From Micromonospora sp. WMMA1947 (GTDB lineage: Bacteria; Actinomycetota; Actinomycetes; Mycobacteriales; Micromonosporaceae), in assembly GCF_027497355.1 (NCBI RefSeq), contig NZ_CP114909.1:2480001-2544000 (forward strand): a stretch of DNA of 64,000 nucleotides, in the 5' to 3' direction. How positions within the stretch are numbered: position 1 is the stretch's first letter; each line of letters opens with the position of its first letter. The translations under genes were made by a program, and so were the position numbers. Below, piece after piece: positions 49,125 through 57,615 of this stretch. Below the pieces are notes generated by a model. The model worked only from the letters and a program-made list of their open reading frames with translations, was not told where the DNA came from and searched no databases.

Positions 49125-50429
49125 TCACCGCGGCAGTTCGGCGTGGATCCGGGTCGGCCCGTCGGCCGGGCTGTCCACCTCCAGCGTGCCGCCGGCCGCC
49201 CGGACCCGGTCGGCGATGCCGCTGAGCCCGTGGCCCTTGGCCAGGTGCGCGCCGCCGGCGCCGTCGTCGGTGACGGTGATCTCCAGCCGGCCCACCTTCC
49301 GGGTGACCTCGACCCGGCAGGTGTTCGCCCGGCTGTGCTTCGAGACGTTCGTCAGCGCCTCGGCCACCACGAAGTACGCAGTGCTCTCCACTCCCGGGTC
49401 GAGCCGCCCGGCGGCGGTGCCCAGGTCGTCGTCCACGGCCAGCTCGGTGGGCACCAGGGCGCGGGCGGCGAGTGCGGCGAGCGCGCTGGGCAGACCCCTG
49501 TCGACCAGGATCGGCGGCGCGATGCCCCGGGACAGGGCGCGCAGCTCGTCCAGCGTCTCTCGGGTCTGCGCGACCGCCTCGTCCAGCGTCTGCCGGGCCG
49601 CCTCCGGGTCGCCGGCGAGCTGGTGGCGGGCCCGGCTCAGGTCCATCGCGAGCCGGACCAGCCGCTGCTGCGGGCCGTCGTGGATGTCGCGCTCCAGCCG
49701 GCGCAGCGCTACCGCCTCGGCCGACGCGGCGGCCCGCTTCTGCTCCTCCAGCGTGATGATCCGCTGCCGCATCTCGGCCACGCCGGTGAGCAGCGAGTAC
49801 GCCAGCCCGGCCTGGAGCCGGGCGCAGCCGCGCGCCACCAGCGGGAGAGTGAACAGCGCGAACAGCCCGATCGCGGTGTTCAGGGCGATCCGCGCGCCGG
49901 CCCCGTCGCCCATTCCGAGGAGCTGGCTCAGGTCCTGCTCGCCCGGGCCGCGGGGGATGGCCCAGTCGTAGGTGATGTAGAGCGTGCCGCCCAGCGCAAG
50001 CACCCACCAGACCACGAGCAGCACGAACGTGGGCACCGCCACGAGCAGCCGGACGAACGCGTGCAGCAGGTCGAGCCACGACTGCGCGTCCCGGATCGGG
50101 GTGAACACCCGCCGCCAGAACCGGGCGCCCGGCTCGGGCGTGCGGTAGACCGGGCGTACCCGGGGCCGGTCCAGCACACCGGCGAGCCGGAGCCGCTCGA
50201 TGTCGGCCAGTCCCCGCGCCGCGTAGAGGAAGCCGGCGAGGATCGGCAGGCCGAGCGTGGTCACCAGCAGCCCGGCGCTGAGTGCGATCCCCACCACCGC
50301 GAGCACGAAGCTGACGATCGCCAGCGGCAGGCCCACGAGCACGTAGGTGGTGTCGCGGGCGAGGCGGCGCAGGAGCCCGCGGACGGGGGACAGCGGAGTG
50401 GGCGCGGTGGCCAGTGGTGCTGCGGTCAT
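49125..50429 (-). CDS. NarL-type sensor histidine kinase
   Basis: The 434-residue kinase has four membrane segments in a sensor region of about 210 residues, a HisKA_3 dimerisation helix with the phospho-acceptor His in LERDIHDGPQQRLVRLAMDL, and an ATPase domain with VVAEALTNVSKHS, DDGAGGAH and GHGLSGIADRV. Such membrane-sensor kinases control envelope-stress or antibiotic responses in actinobacteria, but the signal is not known here. ATG 50429 lies 6 nt after TAGCCT. Two mini hairpins of the form GCCCGGnnnCCGGGC lie between kinase and regulator. Confidence 0.92.
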   Translation of the reverse strand: MTAAPLATAPTPLSPVRGLLRRLARDTTYVLVGLPLAIVSFVLAVVGIALSAGLLVTTLGLPILAGFLYAARGLADIERLRLAGVLDRPRVRPVYRTPEPGARFWRRVFTPIRDAQSWLDLLHAFVRLLVAVPTFVLLVVWWVLALGGTLYITYDWAIPRGPGEQDLSQLLGMGDGAGARIALNTAIGLFALFTLPLVARGCARLQAGLAYSLLTGVAEMRQRIITLEEQKRAAASAEAVALRRLERDIHDGPQQRLVRLAMDLSRARHQLAGDPEAARQTLDEAVAQTRETLDELRALSRGIAPPILVDRGLPSALAALAARALVPTELAVDDDLGTAAGRLDPGVESTAYFVVAEALTNVSKHSRANTCRVEVTRKVGRLEITVTDDGAGGAHLAKGHGLSGIADRVRAAGGTLEVDSPADGPTRIHAELPR

Positions 50430-50435
50430 GATTCG

Positions 50436-50441
50436 AGGCTA
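50436..50441 (-). promoter_or_regulatory. -10 element of leaderless sensor kinase gene
   Basis: TAGCCT on the minus strand lies 6 nt before the ATG at 50429. Confidence 0.6.
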
Positions 50442-50682
50442 TGGGCGCGTGCCCCGCCCACCCATCCCGCACGCAGGCCTCTTCGGGGTGGGGTTCTCCC
50501 TACTCGAAAACGTGAGACTCGCCTCGCCACGCCGGTCACGGAGCGCTACGGACCCCGCGCGATTGGTCAGGGAAGTCTGGATTGAGCAATAATCGCCACG
50601 CGCCGCCGATAGACGCGGTTGATCGATCTTGCGGGAATGGAGGGGCAGGTGAAGGCGCGTCGCGAGCTTTCAAGATCGCGAT

Positions 50683-50711
50683 TTGTGCACCCCTTCACAA
50701 ACACCTACTCT
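50683..50711 (+). promoter_or_regulatory. Rex operator and promoter of the rex-hem operon
   Basis: TTGTGCACCCCTTCACAA (50683-50700) matches the Rex operator consensus TTGTGAAnnnnTTCACAA at all but one fixed base. A -10 TACTCT follows at 50706-50711, so bound Rex would cover the -35 region. The remaining 390 bp between the kinase and rex contain a weak GATC-type inverted repeat (50624-50678) and no gene. Confidence 0.8.
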
Positions 50712-50819
50712 GTAGTTCCGACGCGCCCTGCTAGCACAGCCGGCAATCTCGGTCGCCAGCGGGAGTCCCGAAACGACCCGCCCTCGCCGCTGGTCGAGGA
50801 TCGCACCGCACGGAGTCTC

Positions 50820-51590
50820 ATGAGCCAGCACCGTCAACCAGGCGCGCCCGGTCGCACCGGTGCCGTACCGGCACTACCGGACCTGCCCGAGGCGACCGTG
50901 TCCCGGCTCCCGGAATACCTGCGTGCGCTGCACGCGCTCGTCGACGCCGGGCACGAGACGGTGTCCAGCGAGGGCCTGGCGAACGCCGCCGGCGTCAACT
51001 CCGCGAAGCTCCGCAAGGACCTCTCCCACCTCGGCTCGTACGGCACCCGGGGCGTCGGCTACGACGTCGCGCTGCTTGTCGACCAGATCTCCTCGGTGCT
51101 CGGGCTCACCCAGTGCCGGGCCGTCGCGCTCGTCGGCGTGGGTAATCTCGGTCACGCCCTGGCCGGCTACGACGGCTTCGCCAACCGCGGATTCCGCATC
51201 GCCGCGCTGCTCGACGCCGACCGGTCCCGCGTCGGCGAGGAGATCAACGGCCTGGTCGTCCAGCACGTCGACGACCTGCCCCGGATCGTCGCCGAGGAGT
51301 CGATCTCGATCGGCGTCATCGCCACCCCCGCCCCGGCCGCCCAGGCGGTCGCCGACCAGTTGGTCGCCGTCGGCGTGACGAGCATCCTCAACTTCGCACC
51401 CTGCGTACTCTCGGTTCCGGACGGGGTCGACGTGCGCAAGGTCGACCTCGCCATCGAGCTGCAGATCCTGTCCTTCCACGAGCACCGCAAGGCATCGCTG
51501 ACCGCGCTCCCCGCCACCGGCGGGTCCGCCCTCACCGCCCTGCCCGGCGGACTCGCGGCAACCGACACCCAGGAGGCGATCGGCACGTGA
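50820..51590 (+). CDS. rex: redox-sensing transcriptional repressor Rex
   Basis: The 256-residue repressor has an N-terminal winged helix (RLPEYLRALHALVDAG; GVNSAKLRKDLSHLGSYGTRGVGYD) and a Rossmann domain with GVGNLGHALAGY, which binds NADH or NAD+. High NADH releases it from DNA, inducing respiratory and heme genes. Its own operator lies about 120 nt upstream. CGGAG precedes the ATG. The stop overlaps hemA by 4 nt, so Rex controls heme synthesis directly as in Streptomyces. Confidence 0.95.
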   Translation: MSQHRQPGAPGRTGAVPALPDLPEATVSRLPEYLRALHALVDAGHETVSSEGLANAAGVNSAKLRKDLSHLGSYGTRGVGYDVALLVDQISSVLGLTQCRAVALVGVGNLGHALAGYDGFANRGFRIAALLDADRSRVGEEINGLVVQHVDDLPRIVAEESISIGVIATPAPAAQAVADQLVAVGVTSILNFAPCVLSVPDGVDVRKVDLAIELQILSFHEHRKASLTALPATGGSALTALPGGLAATDTQEAIGT

Positions 51591-52960
51591 AACTGCTCGT
51601 CGTCGGCGCGTCCTACCGCACCGCCCCGGTCGCCACCCTGGAACAGCTGGCCGTCCCGCCCGCCGACCTCACCCGCACGCTCGACCGCCTGATCGCCCAG
51701 CCGTACGTGGCCGAGGCCGTCCTGGTCTCCACCTGCAACCGGGTGGAGGTCTACGCCGCCGTCTCCGGCTTCCACGGCGGACTCGGCGACATCTGCGCGA
51801 TCCTGGCCGACCAGGCCGGCTGCCAGCCGGCCGCGCTCGCCCCGCACCTCTACGTGCACTACGACGCCGCCGCGGTGGACCACGTCTTCCGGGTGGCCGC
51901 CGGGCTCGACTCGATGGTGGTGGGCGAGGCGCAGATCCTCGGCCAGCTCCGCGACGCGTACCACTCCGCCGGTGGCGCCGACTCCGCCGGCCGGCTGCTG
52001 CACGAGCTGATGCAGCAGGCGCTGCGGGTCGGCAAGCGCGCGCACGCCGAGACCAACATCGACCGGGCCGGGCAGAGCGTCGTCACCGCCGCGCTCGACC
52101 TCGCCGCCGATCTGCTCGACGGCGACCTGGCCGGCCGGCCCGCCATGGTGGTCGGCGCGGGCGCGATGGGCTCGCTGGGCGTCGCCACGCTGTCCCGGCT
52201 GGGCGCCGGCCCGCTCACCGTGACCAACCGGGGCGCCGCCCGTGCCGTCCGGCTCGCCGAGTCGTACGGCGCGTCCGCCGTACCGATGGCCGAGCTGATC
52301 ACCGCGCTCGCCGCCGTCGACGTCGTGGTCGCCGCCACCGCCGCCACCGAGCCGGTGCTCACCCGCGACGTGGTCACCCGGGCGCTGGCCCGCCGGGACG
52401 CCGACCGCGGCCCGCTGGTCCTGCTCGACCTGGCCGTCCCGCGTGACGTCGAGCCCGGCGTCGCCGAGCTGCCCGGCGTCGAGGTGATCGACATCGACCG
52501 GATGGCCGCCGTCCTCGCCGACGGACCGGCCGCGGCCGACGCCGCCGAGGTGGCCCGGATCGTGGCCGGCGAGGTCGAGGCGTTCCTGAGCTGGCTGCGC
52601 GGCGCCGACGTCGCGCCGACGGTGGCCGCCCTGCGTGGCCGGGCCGAGGACGTCGTCACCGCCGAGCTGCGCCGGCTCGGCCAGCGCCGCCCCGACCTCA
52701 GCGACGACCAGCGCGCCGAGGTCGCCCGCACGGTGCACCGGGTCGTGCAGCGGCTGCTGCACCAGCCGACCGTACGGGTCCGCCAGCTCGCCGCCGAGCC
52801 CGGCGGTGACCAGTACGCGGCGCTGCTGCGCGAACTGTTCGACCTGGACGTTCCGCAGACGTCCCCGGTCGACACCGTTCCCGACGTGGTCGCCACCGAC
52901 CTCGACGGCCGGCCGTCGTTCGACGCCGCCGACGTCCCGCCCACCGGAGGTGCGCGATGA
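51587..52960 (+). CDS. hemA: glutamyl-tRNA reductase
   Basis: The 457-residue enzyme reduces glutamyl-tRNA to glutamate-1-semialdehyde, the first step of C5 tetrapyrrole synthesis. The catalytic Cys is residue 50 in LVSTCNRVEVY, as in the reference enzymes. GLDSMVVGEAQILGQ and the NADPH-binding VVGAGAMGSLGVATL follow, then the C-terminal dimerisation helix. A tail of about 45 residues is variable. GTG 51587 overlaps the rex stop (GTGA) and its own stop overlaps hemC (ATGA). Confidence 0.96.
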   Translation: MKLLVVGASYRTAPVATLEQLAVPPADLTRTLDRLIAQPYVAEAVLVSTCNRVEVYAAVSGFHGGLGDICAILADQAGCQPAALAPHLYVHYDAAAVDHVFRVAAGLDSMVVGEAQILGQLRDAYHSAGGADSAGRLLHELMQQALRVGKRAHAETNIDRAGQSVVTAALDLAADLLDGDLAGRPAMVVGAGAMGSLGVATLSRLGAGPLTVTNRGAARAVRLAESYGASAVPMAELITALAAVDVVVAATAATEPVLTRDVVTRALARRDADRGPLVLLDLAVPRDVEPGVAELPGVEVIDIDRMAAVLADGPAAADAAEVARIVAGEVEAFLSWLRGADVAPTVAALRGRAEDVVTAELRRLGQRRPDLSDDQRAEVARTVHRVVQRLLHQPTVRVRQLAAEPGGDQYAALLRELFDLDVPQTSPVDTVPDVVATDLDGRPSFDAADVPPTGGAR

Positions 52961-53943
52961 CCGCCCCCCTTCGCCTCGGTACCCGGGGCAGCGCCCTGGC
53001 GATGGCCCAGTCCGGCCACGTCGCCGAGGCCCTCACCGCGGCCACCGGCCGCCCGGTCGAGCTGGTCGAGGTGGTGACCGCCGGCGACAAGTCCACCGCC
53101 CCGGTGCAGCGGCTCGGCGTCGGCGTGTTCGTGTCCGCGCTGCGCGACGCGCTGACCGCGGGCGAGATCGACTTCGCCGTCCACTCGTACAAGGACCTGC
53201 CCACCGCGGCGGCTCCCGGCCTGCACGTCGCGGCCGTGCCGCCCCGGCAGGACCCGCGCGACGCGCTGGTGGCCACGAACGGCCGTACGCTCGCCGAGCT
53301 GCCACCCGGCGCCCGCGTCGGCACCGGCGCGCTGCGCCGGATCGCCCAGCTGCACGCGCTGGGCATGCAGTTGGAGGTCGCCCCGATCCGGGGCAACATC
53401 GACACCCGGGTGGCCCGGGTGCTCGGCCCGGACGCCGACCTCGACGCCGTCGTGCTGGCCCGCGCCGGGCTCAACCGGATCGGCCGCGCCGACGTCATCA
53501 CCGAGACGCTCGACCCGATGCTCATGCTGCCCGCGCCCGCTCAGGGTGCGCTGGCCGTCGAGTGCCGGGCCGACGACCAGGACGTGCTCGAGCTGCTCGC
53601 GCTGCTCGACCACGAACCGTCCCGTGCCGCGATCACCGCGGAGCGGGCGCTGCTGGCCACCCTGGAAGCAGGGTGCAGCGCACCCGTGGCCGCGTACGCC
53701 GTCCTCGCCGAAGGCGAGCCCACCGACGAGGGCGACGTCAATCAGGAGATCTACCTGCGCGGTGCGGTGATCAGCCCGGACGGTACCCGTGACCTCCGGC
53801 TGTCCCGCACCGGAACGCCCGCCGACGCGGCGGAGATCGGCAAGGCACTCGCCGCCGAACTCCTCGAACTCGGCGCCGACTCGATCCTCGGCCAGGACGC
53901 ACAGGCCGGCCCGGGGACCCAGCAACTTGGGAGCACAGAATGA
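52957..53943 (+). CDS. hemC: porphobilinogen deaminase (hydroxymethylbilane synthase)
   Basis: The 328-residue enzyme links four porphobilinogens into hydroxymethylbilane. LGTRGSALAMAQSGHV opens the protein; the catalytic Asp is in SYKDLPT (residue 80); RGNIDTRV binds the growing chain, and Cys 240 in LEAGCSAPVAAY carries the dipyrromethane cofactor. It is complete. It overlaps hemA and hemD by 4 nt at each end, so the four genes are translated as a unit. Confidence 0.96.
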   Translation: MTAPLRLGTRGSALAMAQSGHVAEALTAATGRPVELVEVVTAGDKSTAPVQRLGVGVFVSALRDALTAGEIDFAVHSYKDLPTAAAPGLHVAAVPPRQDPRDALVATNGRTLAELPPGARVGTGALRRIAQLHALGMQLEVAPIRGNIDTRVARVLGPDADLDAVVLARAGLNRIGRADVITETLDPMLMLPAPAQGALAVECRADDQDVLELLALLDHEPSRAAITAERALLATLEAGCSAPVAAYAVLAEGEPTDEGDVNQEIYLRGAVISPDGTRDLRLSRTGTPADAAEIGKALAAELLELGADSILGQDAQAGPGTQQLGSTE

Positions 53944-55520
53944 CCCGCACCCGTAAGCCCGTAGGCCAGATCGCCTTCGTCGGGGCCGGACCCGGCGACC
54001 CGGGCCTGCTGACCCGCCGGGCGCTGGACGCCCTGGTCGACGCCGACCAGGTGGTCTACGACCGGGGCGTACCCGAGTCGCTCCTGGCGCACGTCCGCGC
54101 CCAGGCCCGGCCGGACGCCGAGTTCAGCCCCGCCGAGGGTGTACCGGGGGACGTGGCGAAGGTGCTGATCTCCGCGGCCCGGGCCGGGCAGAACGCCGTG
54201 CACCTCGTCTCCGGTGACCCGTTCGGCCACGACTCGGTGGTCAAGGAGGTGCAGGCGGTCGCGCGTACCGCCGCGCACTTCGAGGTGGTGCCGGGCGTCG
54301 GCCAGGCCGAGGGCGTGGCCACCTACGCGGGTGTCCCGCTGCCGGGCGTGCGGACCGCCGCCGACGTCGAGGACGTCACCGCGCTGGACTTCGAGGCGCT
54401 CGCCACCGCCGTCGGGCGGGGTTCGCTGGCGCTCGCCGTGGACGCCGGTGACCTGGCCGCCGTCCGGGACGGCCTGCTGGCCGCCGGGGTCGACGGCACC
54501 ACCCCGGTCGGGGTGACCGGCGACGGCACCGGCGAGACGCAGTACACCACCACGTCGAGCGTGGACTCCTTCGTCGCGGCGGCGCTCGGCTTCACCGGCC
54601 GGGTGGTGCTCACCGTCGGCGCGGCCGTCACCGACCGCGACAAGCTGAGCTGGTGGGAGAACCGCCCGCTGTACGGCTGGAAGGTGCTGGTGCCCCGCAC
54701 CAAGGAGCAGGCCGGCGTGATGAGTGCGCGGCTGCGCGCGTACGGGGCGATCCCGTGCGAGGTGCCGACCATCGCCGTCGAGCCGCCGCGTACCCCGGCG
54801 CAGATGGAGCGGGCGGTGAAGGGCCTGGTCGACGGCCGGTACGCCTGGGTGATCTTCACCTCGGTGAACGCGGTCCGCGCGGTGTGGGAGAAGTTCGCCG
54901 AGCACGGTCTCGACGCCCGCCACTTCGGCGGCGTGAAGATCGCCTGCATCGGTGACGCCACCGCCGAGGCCGTTCGCGCCTTCGGCATCCAGCCCGAGCT
55001 GATCCCCTCCGGGGAGCAGTCCTCCGAGGGCCTGCTGGCCGAGTTCTCGCCGCACGACGAGATCCTCGACCCGGTCGGCCGGGTGCTGCTGCCGCGCGCC
55101 GACATCGCCACCGAGACGCTTGCCGCCGGGCTCACCGAGCGCGGCTGGGAGGTCGACGACGTGACCGCGTACCGGACCGTCCGGGCGGCGCCGCCGCCCG
55201 CCGAGATCCGCGACGCGATCAAGTCGGGCGGGTTCGACGCGGTGCTGTTCACCTCGTCGTCCACGGTGCGGAACCTCGTCGGTATCGCCGGGAAGCCGCA
55301 CGCGCGCACAGTTGTTGCAGTGATCGGGCCCAAGACGGCGGAGACCGCCACCGAGTTCGGCCTGCGTGTCGACGTGCAGCCGCCGCACGCCTCGGTGCCC
55401 GACCTGGTGGAGGCGCTCGCCGCCTACGCCGTCGAGCTGCGGGAGAAGCTCGCCGCCATGCCGGCGAAGCAGCGCCGGGGCTCCAAGGTGCAGGGCCCGA
55501 CCGCCCTGCGGTTCCGCTGA
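53940..55520 (+). CDS. hemD: uroporphyrinogen-III synthase fused to SUMT-like domain
   Basis: Of 526 residues, about 1-240 resemble uroporphyrinogen-III methyltransferase ([20 protein letters not shown], then [10 protein letters not shown] and [20 protein letters not shown]) and about 250-500 form the uroporphyrinogen-III synthase domain ([45 protein letters not shown]). Several SUMT signature residues are altered, for instance the usual KGGDPFVFGRG reads [11 protein letters not shown], so methylation activity is doubtful. Such fusions are standard in actinobacteria. Confidence 0.93.
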   Translation: MTRTRKPVGQIAFVGAGPGDPGLLTRRALDALVDADQVVYDRGVPESLLAHVRAQARPDAEFSPAEGVPGDVAKVLISAARAGQNAVHLVSGDPFGHDSVVKEVQAVARTAAHFEVVPGVGQAEGVATYAGVPLPGVRTAADVEDVTALDFEALATAVGRGSLALAVDAGDLAAVRDGLLAAGVDGTTPVGVTGDGTGETQYTTTSSVDSFVAAALGFTGRVVLTVGAAVTDRDKLSWWENRPLYGWKVLVPRTKEQAGVMSARLRAYGAIPCEVPTIAVEPPRTPAQMERAVKGLVDGRYAWVIFTSVNAVRAVWEKFAEHGLDARHFGGVKIACIGDATAEAVRAFGIQPELIPSGEQSSEGLLAEFSPHDEILDPVGRVLLPRADIATETLAAGLTERGWEVDDVTAYRTVRAAPPPAEIRDAIKSGGFDAVLFTSSSTVRNLVGIAGKPHARTVVAVIGPKTAETATEFGLRVDVQPPHASVPDLVEALAAYAVELREKLAAMPAKQRRGSKVQGPTALRFR

Positions 55521-55533
55521 CAGGAGGCCCGTC

Positions 55534-56517
55534 ATGTCGTACCCCGAGGTCCGGCCCCGCCGGCTGCGCCGCAACGCGGCCGTGCGGCGGCTGGTCTCCG
55601 AGACCCGCGTCGACCCGGCCGAGCTGGTCGTGCCGATGTTCGTCAAGGAGGGGCTGACCGAGCCGCGGGCCATCGCGTCGCTCCCGGGGGTGCTCCAGCA
55701 CTCCCGGGACTCGCTGCGCAAGGCCGCCGCGGAGGCGGTGCAGGCCGGGGTCGGCGGGATCATGCTGTTCGGGGTGCCGGCGACGCGGGACGAAACCGGT
55801 TCCGGTGGCATCGACCCGGCCGGCGTGCTCAACACGGCGATCCGGGACGTGATCGCCGAGGTCGGCGACTCGACTGTGGTGATGAGCGACCTGTGCCTGG
55901 ACGAGTTCACCTCGCACGGGCACTGCGGCCTGCTCACCCCGGACGGCGGGGTCGACAACGACGCCACGCTCGCCGCGTACGCCGAGATGGCGGTGGCCCA
56001 GGCCGCCGCCGGGGTCCACGTGGTCGGGCCGTCCGGGATGATGGACGGCCAGGTCGGCGTCGTCCGCAAGGCGCTGGACGCCGCCGGGCACCAGGACGTC
56101 TCGGTGCTCGCGTACGCGGTGAAGTACGCCTCCGCCTTCTTCGGCCCGTTCCGCGACGCCGTCGAGTCGGCGCTGGAGGGGGACCGGCGCGCCTACCAGC
56201 AGGACCCGGCGAATCTGCGCGAGTCGCTGCGCGAGGTCGAGCTGGACGTGGCCGAGGGCGCCGACATGGTGATGGTCAAGCCGGCGCTGCCCTACCTCGA
56301 CGTGGTGTCGGCGGTCCGGGCCGCGGTGAACGTCCCGGTCGCGGCCTACCAGGTCTCCGGCGAGTACGCGATGGTCGAGGCGGCCGCCGCGAACGGCTGG
56401 ATCGACCGGGAACGGGTGATGCTGGAGACCCTCACCTCGATCCGCCGGGCCGGCGCCCAGATCATCCTCACCTACTGGGCCGTCGAGGCCGCCCGGTTGC
56501 TGCGCGAGCGCTACTGA
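55534..56517 (+). CDS. hemB: delta-aminolevulinic acid dehydratase (porphobilinogen synthase)
   Basis: The 327-residue TIM barrel condenses two aminolevulinates to porphobilinogen. Schiff-base lysines are K197 ([17 protein letters not shown]) and K249 ([12 protein letters not shown]). The metal loop reads [14 protein letters not shown], with C121, D123 and C131, so it keeps two of the three zinc cysteines and replaces the middle one by Asp. CAGGAGG lies 6 nt before ATG 55534. It closes the rex-hem operon; repeat H follows 165 nt later. Confidence 0.96.
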   Translation: MSYPEVRPRRLRRNAAVRRLVSETRVDPAELVVPMFVKEGLTEPRAIASLPGVLQHSRDSLRKAAAEAVQAGVGGIMLFGVPATRDETGSGGIDPAGVLNTAIRDVIAEVGDSTVVMSDLCLDEFTSHGHCGLLTPDGGVDNDATLAAYAEMAVAQAAAGVHVVGPSGMMDGQVGVVRKALDAAGHQDVSVLAYAVKYASAFFGPFRDAVESALEGDRRAYQQDPANLRESLREVELDVAEGADMVMVKPALPYLDVVSAVRAAVNVPVAAYQVSGEYAMVEAAAANGWIDRERVMLETLTSIRRAGAQIILTYWAVEAARLLRERY

Positions 56518-56977
56518 CCGGCGGTCGGCGCTCGGCGTCGCGTCGCTCCCTCGCGCCGTCGGCACGCTCACCGAGGATGCGCCCCTTGCGTGTGGTCGTC
56601 GTGCGTTGTCCACAGCCCAAGGCGGTCACTCAGCGTGTCTTCCTGGGCGGCAGGGCACCCCATCTCTCCCCGACTTTGCTCTGCAGCCACGGACGCACCT
56701 GTCACGAATCGTGAGCGCTGCCTCGGTGGCTGCAGAGCAAAGTCTGCCGAGGGCGTTCTCCTTGCGGCGACGATCTCGGGAGTTCTGGCCGGTTAAGTCC
56801 TGTTCGGGGTGGATGGGGATCGCGCGGTTTGATGCACTGCTTGACGCTGAGTGACAATCACCCTCTGTGTCTGTCGGTGGCCCGGTGCCGTGCCGGGTGG
56901 ACGCCGTATCCCGGGGTTTCCACAAGGGCGGGGAGCGGGGTTGCCGGGCCGGTGCGGGCGGCGGGACCGTGGGCGGC
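56518..56977. other. 460-bp region after hemB without clear gene
   Basis: It contains one TTGTCCACA (56606-56614), identical to the actinobacterial DnaA-box consensus, the inverted repeat H (56682-56744) and a TTGACG at 56841-56846. A GTG at 56867 could extend the next gene upstream, but that stretch does not look coding. Confidence 0.45.
56682..56744. repeat. long inverted repeat H with nested hairpin
   Basis: Arms 56682-56700 and 56726-56744 pair perfectly over 19 bp (core TTTGCTCTGCAGCC). The 25-nt loop itself contains TCACGA/TCGTGA (56702-56714). It lies downstream of hemB. Confidence 0.82.
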
Positions 56978-57583
56978 GTGACAGACATCGCCGACACCGA
57001 GCCGAAGGCGGCCGCCGCCGCGAGCGCCGGCACCGCCGCGGCGGACGGCGGCCCGGTGGCGGACGGCGGCCCGGCGCTGCTCACCGAGCCGTTCGACGTC
57101 CCGTTCCCGGCGCCGGGGATCGTCCGGGCGGTGCGTCGCCGGGCCGACGCCAGCCAACGAGAGCTGGCCCGGTTCGCCCGGGTGCATCCGAGCACCGTCG
57201 GGCGGATCGAGGCGGGGACGCTGACGCCGAGCCTGGCCATGCTGTCGCGCATCGTGGGTACGGCCGGCTTCCGGCTCATCGTCGTCGACGAGGCCGGGCG
57301 GGTGCTCAAGCCGATGCGTGACCGGGCCGACCTGCGGGACGGCGCGGAGCGGCGGTACCCGTCCCACCTCGACATCGTCACCGACCCGGAGCCGGGGGAG
57401 TGGTGGGCCGACCGGTACGGCCTGGCCCGCCCACCGGAGACCTTCTACCGCGATCGGGAGGTCCGGGACTGGCTGCGCCGCCGTAGCCAGTGGGAGGTGC
57501 GGGTGGCCAAGTACCGGGGCGTACCGCCTCCGCCCGACCCGCAGCGGTGCGGATACCGCGGCGGCCCGCCGATCCGCCCATGA
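56978..57583 (+). CDS. XRE-family helix-turn-helix protein
   Basis: About 201 residues from GTG 56978. A Ala/Asp/Gly-rich head precedes a helix-turn-helix of the Xre/Cro type: IVRAVRRRADASQRELARFA, VHPSTVGRIEAGTLTPSLAMLSRIV (about 46-95). The C-terminal part (EWWADRYGLARPPETFYRDREVRDWLRRRSQWE) is an unknown domain that recurs in actinobacterial relatives. It is probably a DNA-binding regulator. A 12-bp stem spans its stop codon. The start is uncertain; GTG 56867 is in frame. Confidence 0.75.
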   Translation: MTDIADTEPKAAAAASAGTAAADGGPVADGGPALLTEPFDVPFPAPGIVRAVRRRADASQRELARFARVHPSTVGRIEAGTLTPSLAMLSRIVGTAGFRLIVVDEAGRVLKPMRDRADLRDGAERRYPSHLDIVTDPEPGEWWADRYGLARPPETFYRDREVRDWLRRRSQWEVRVAKYRGVPPPPDPQRCGYRGGPPIRP

Positions 57584-57604
57584 GCGAATCGACGGGCCGC
57601 CGCG
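57557..57604. terminator. convergent-gene hairpin
   Basis: CGCGGCGGCCCG (57557-57568) pairs perfectly with 57593-57604 over a 24-nt loop, between the XRE gene and the convergent nuclease gene (stop 57616). Confidence 0.55.
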
Positions 57605-57615
57605 CGGAACGCCGC

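Noticed and set aside
10192..50429. Biosynthetic gene cluster
   Set aside because: SDRs, methyltransferase, ligase and transporters are scattered among core genes without a scaffold enzyme such as PKS, NRPS or lanthipeptide synthetase.
50624..50678. Ninth GATCTTG inverted repeat upstream of rex
   Set aside because: Only 8 bp pair (CGATCTTG with CAAGATCG); at most a decayed copy, so it is not listed as a repeat.
53751..56069. 772-codon minus-strand frame across hemD-hemB
   Set aside because: It is a mirror of hemC-hemD-hemB, which are certain genes; its composition is typical of shadow frames.
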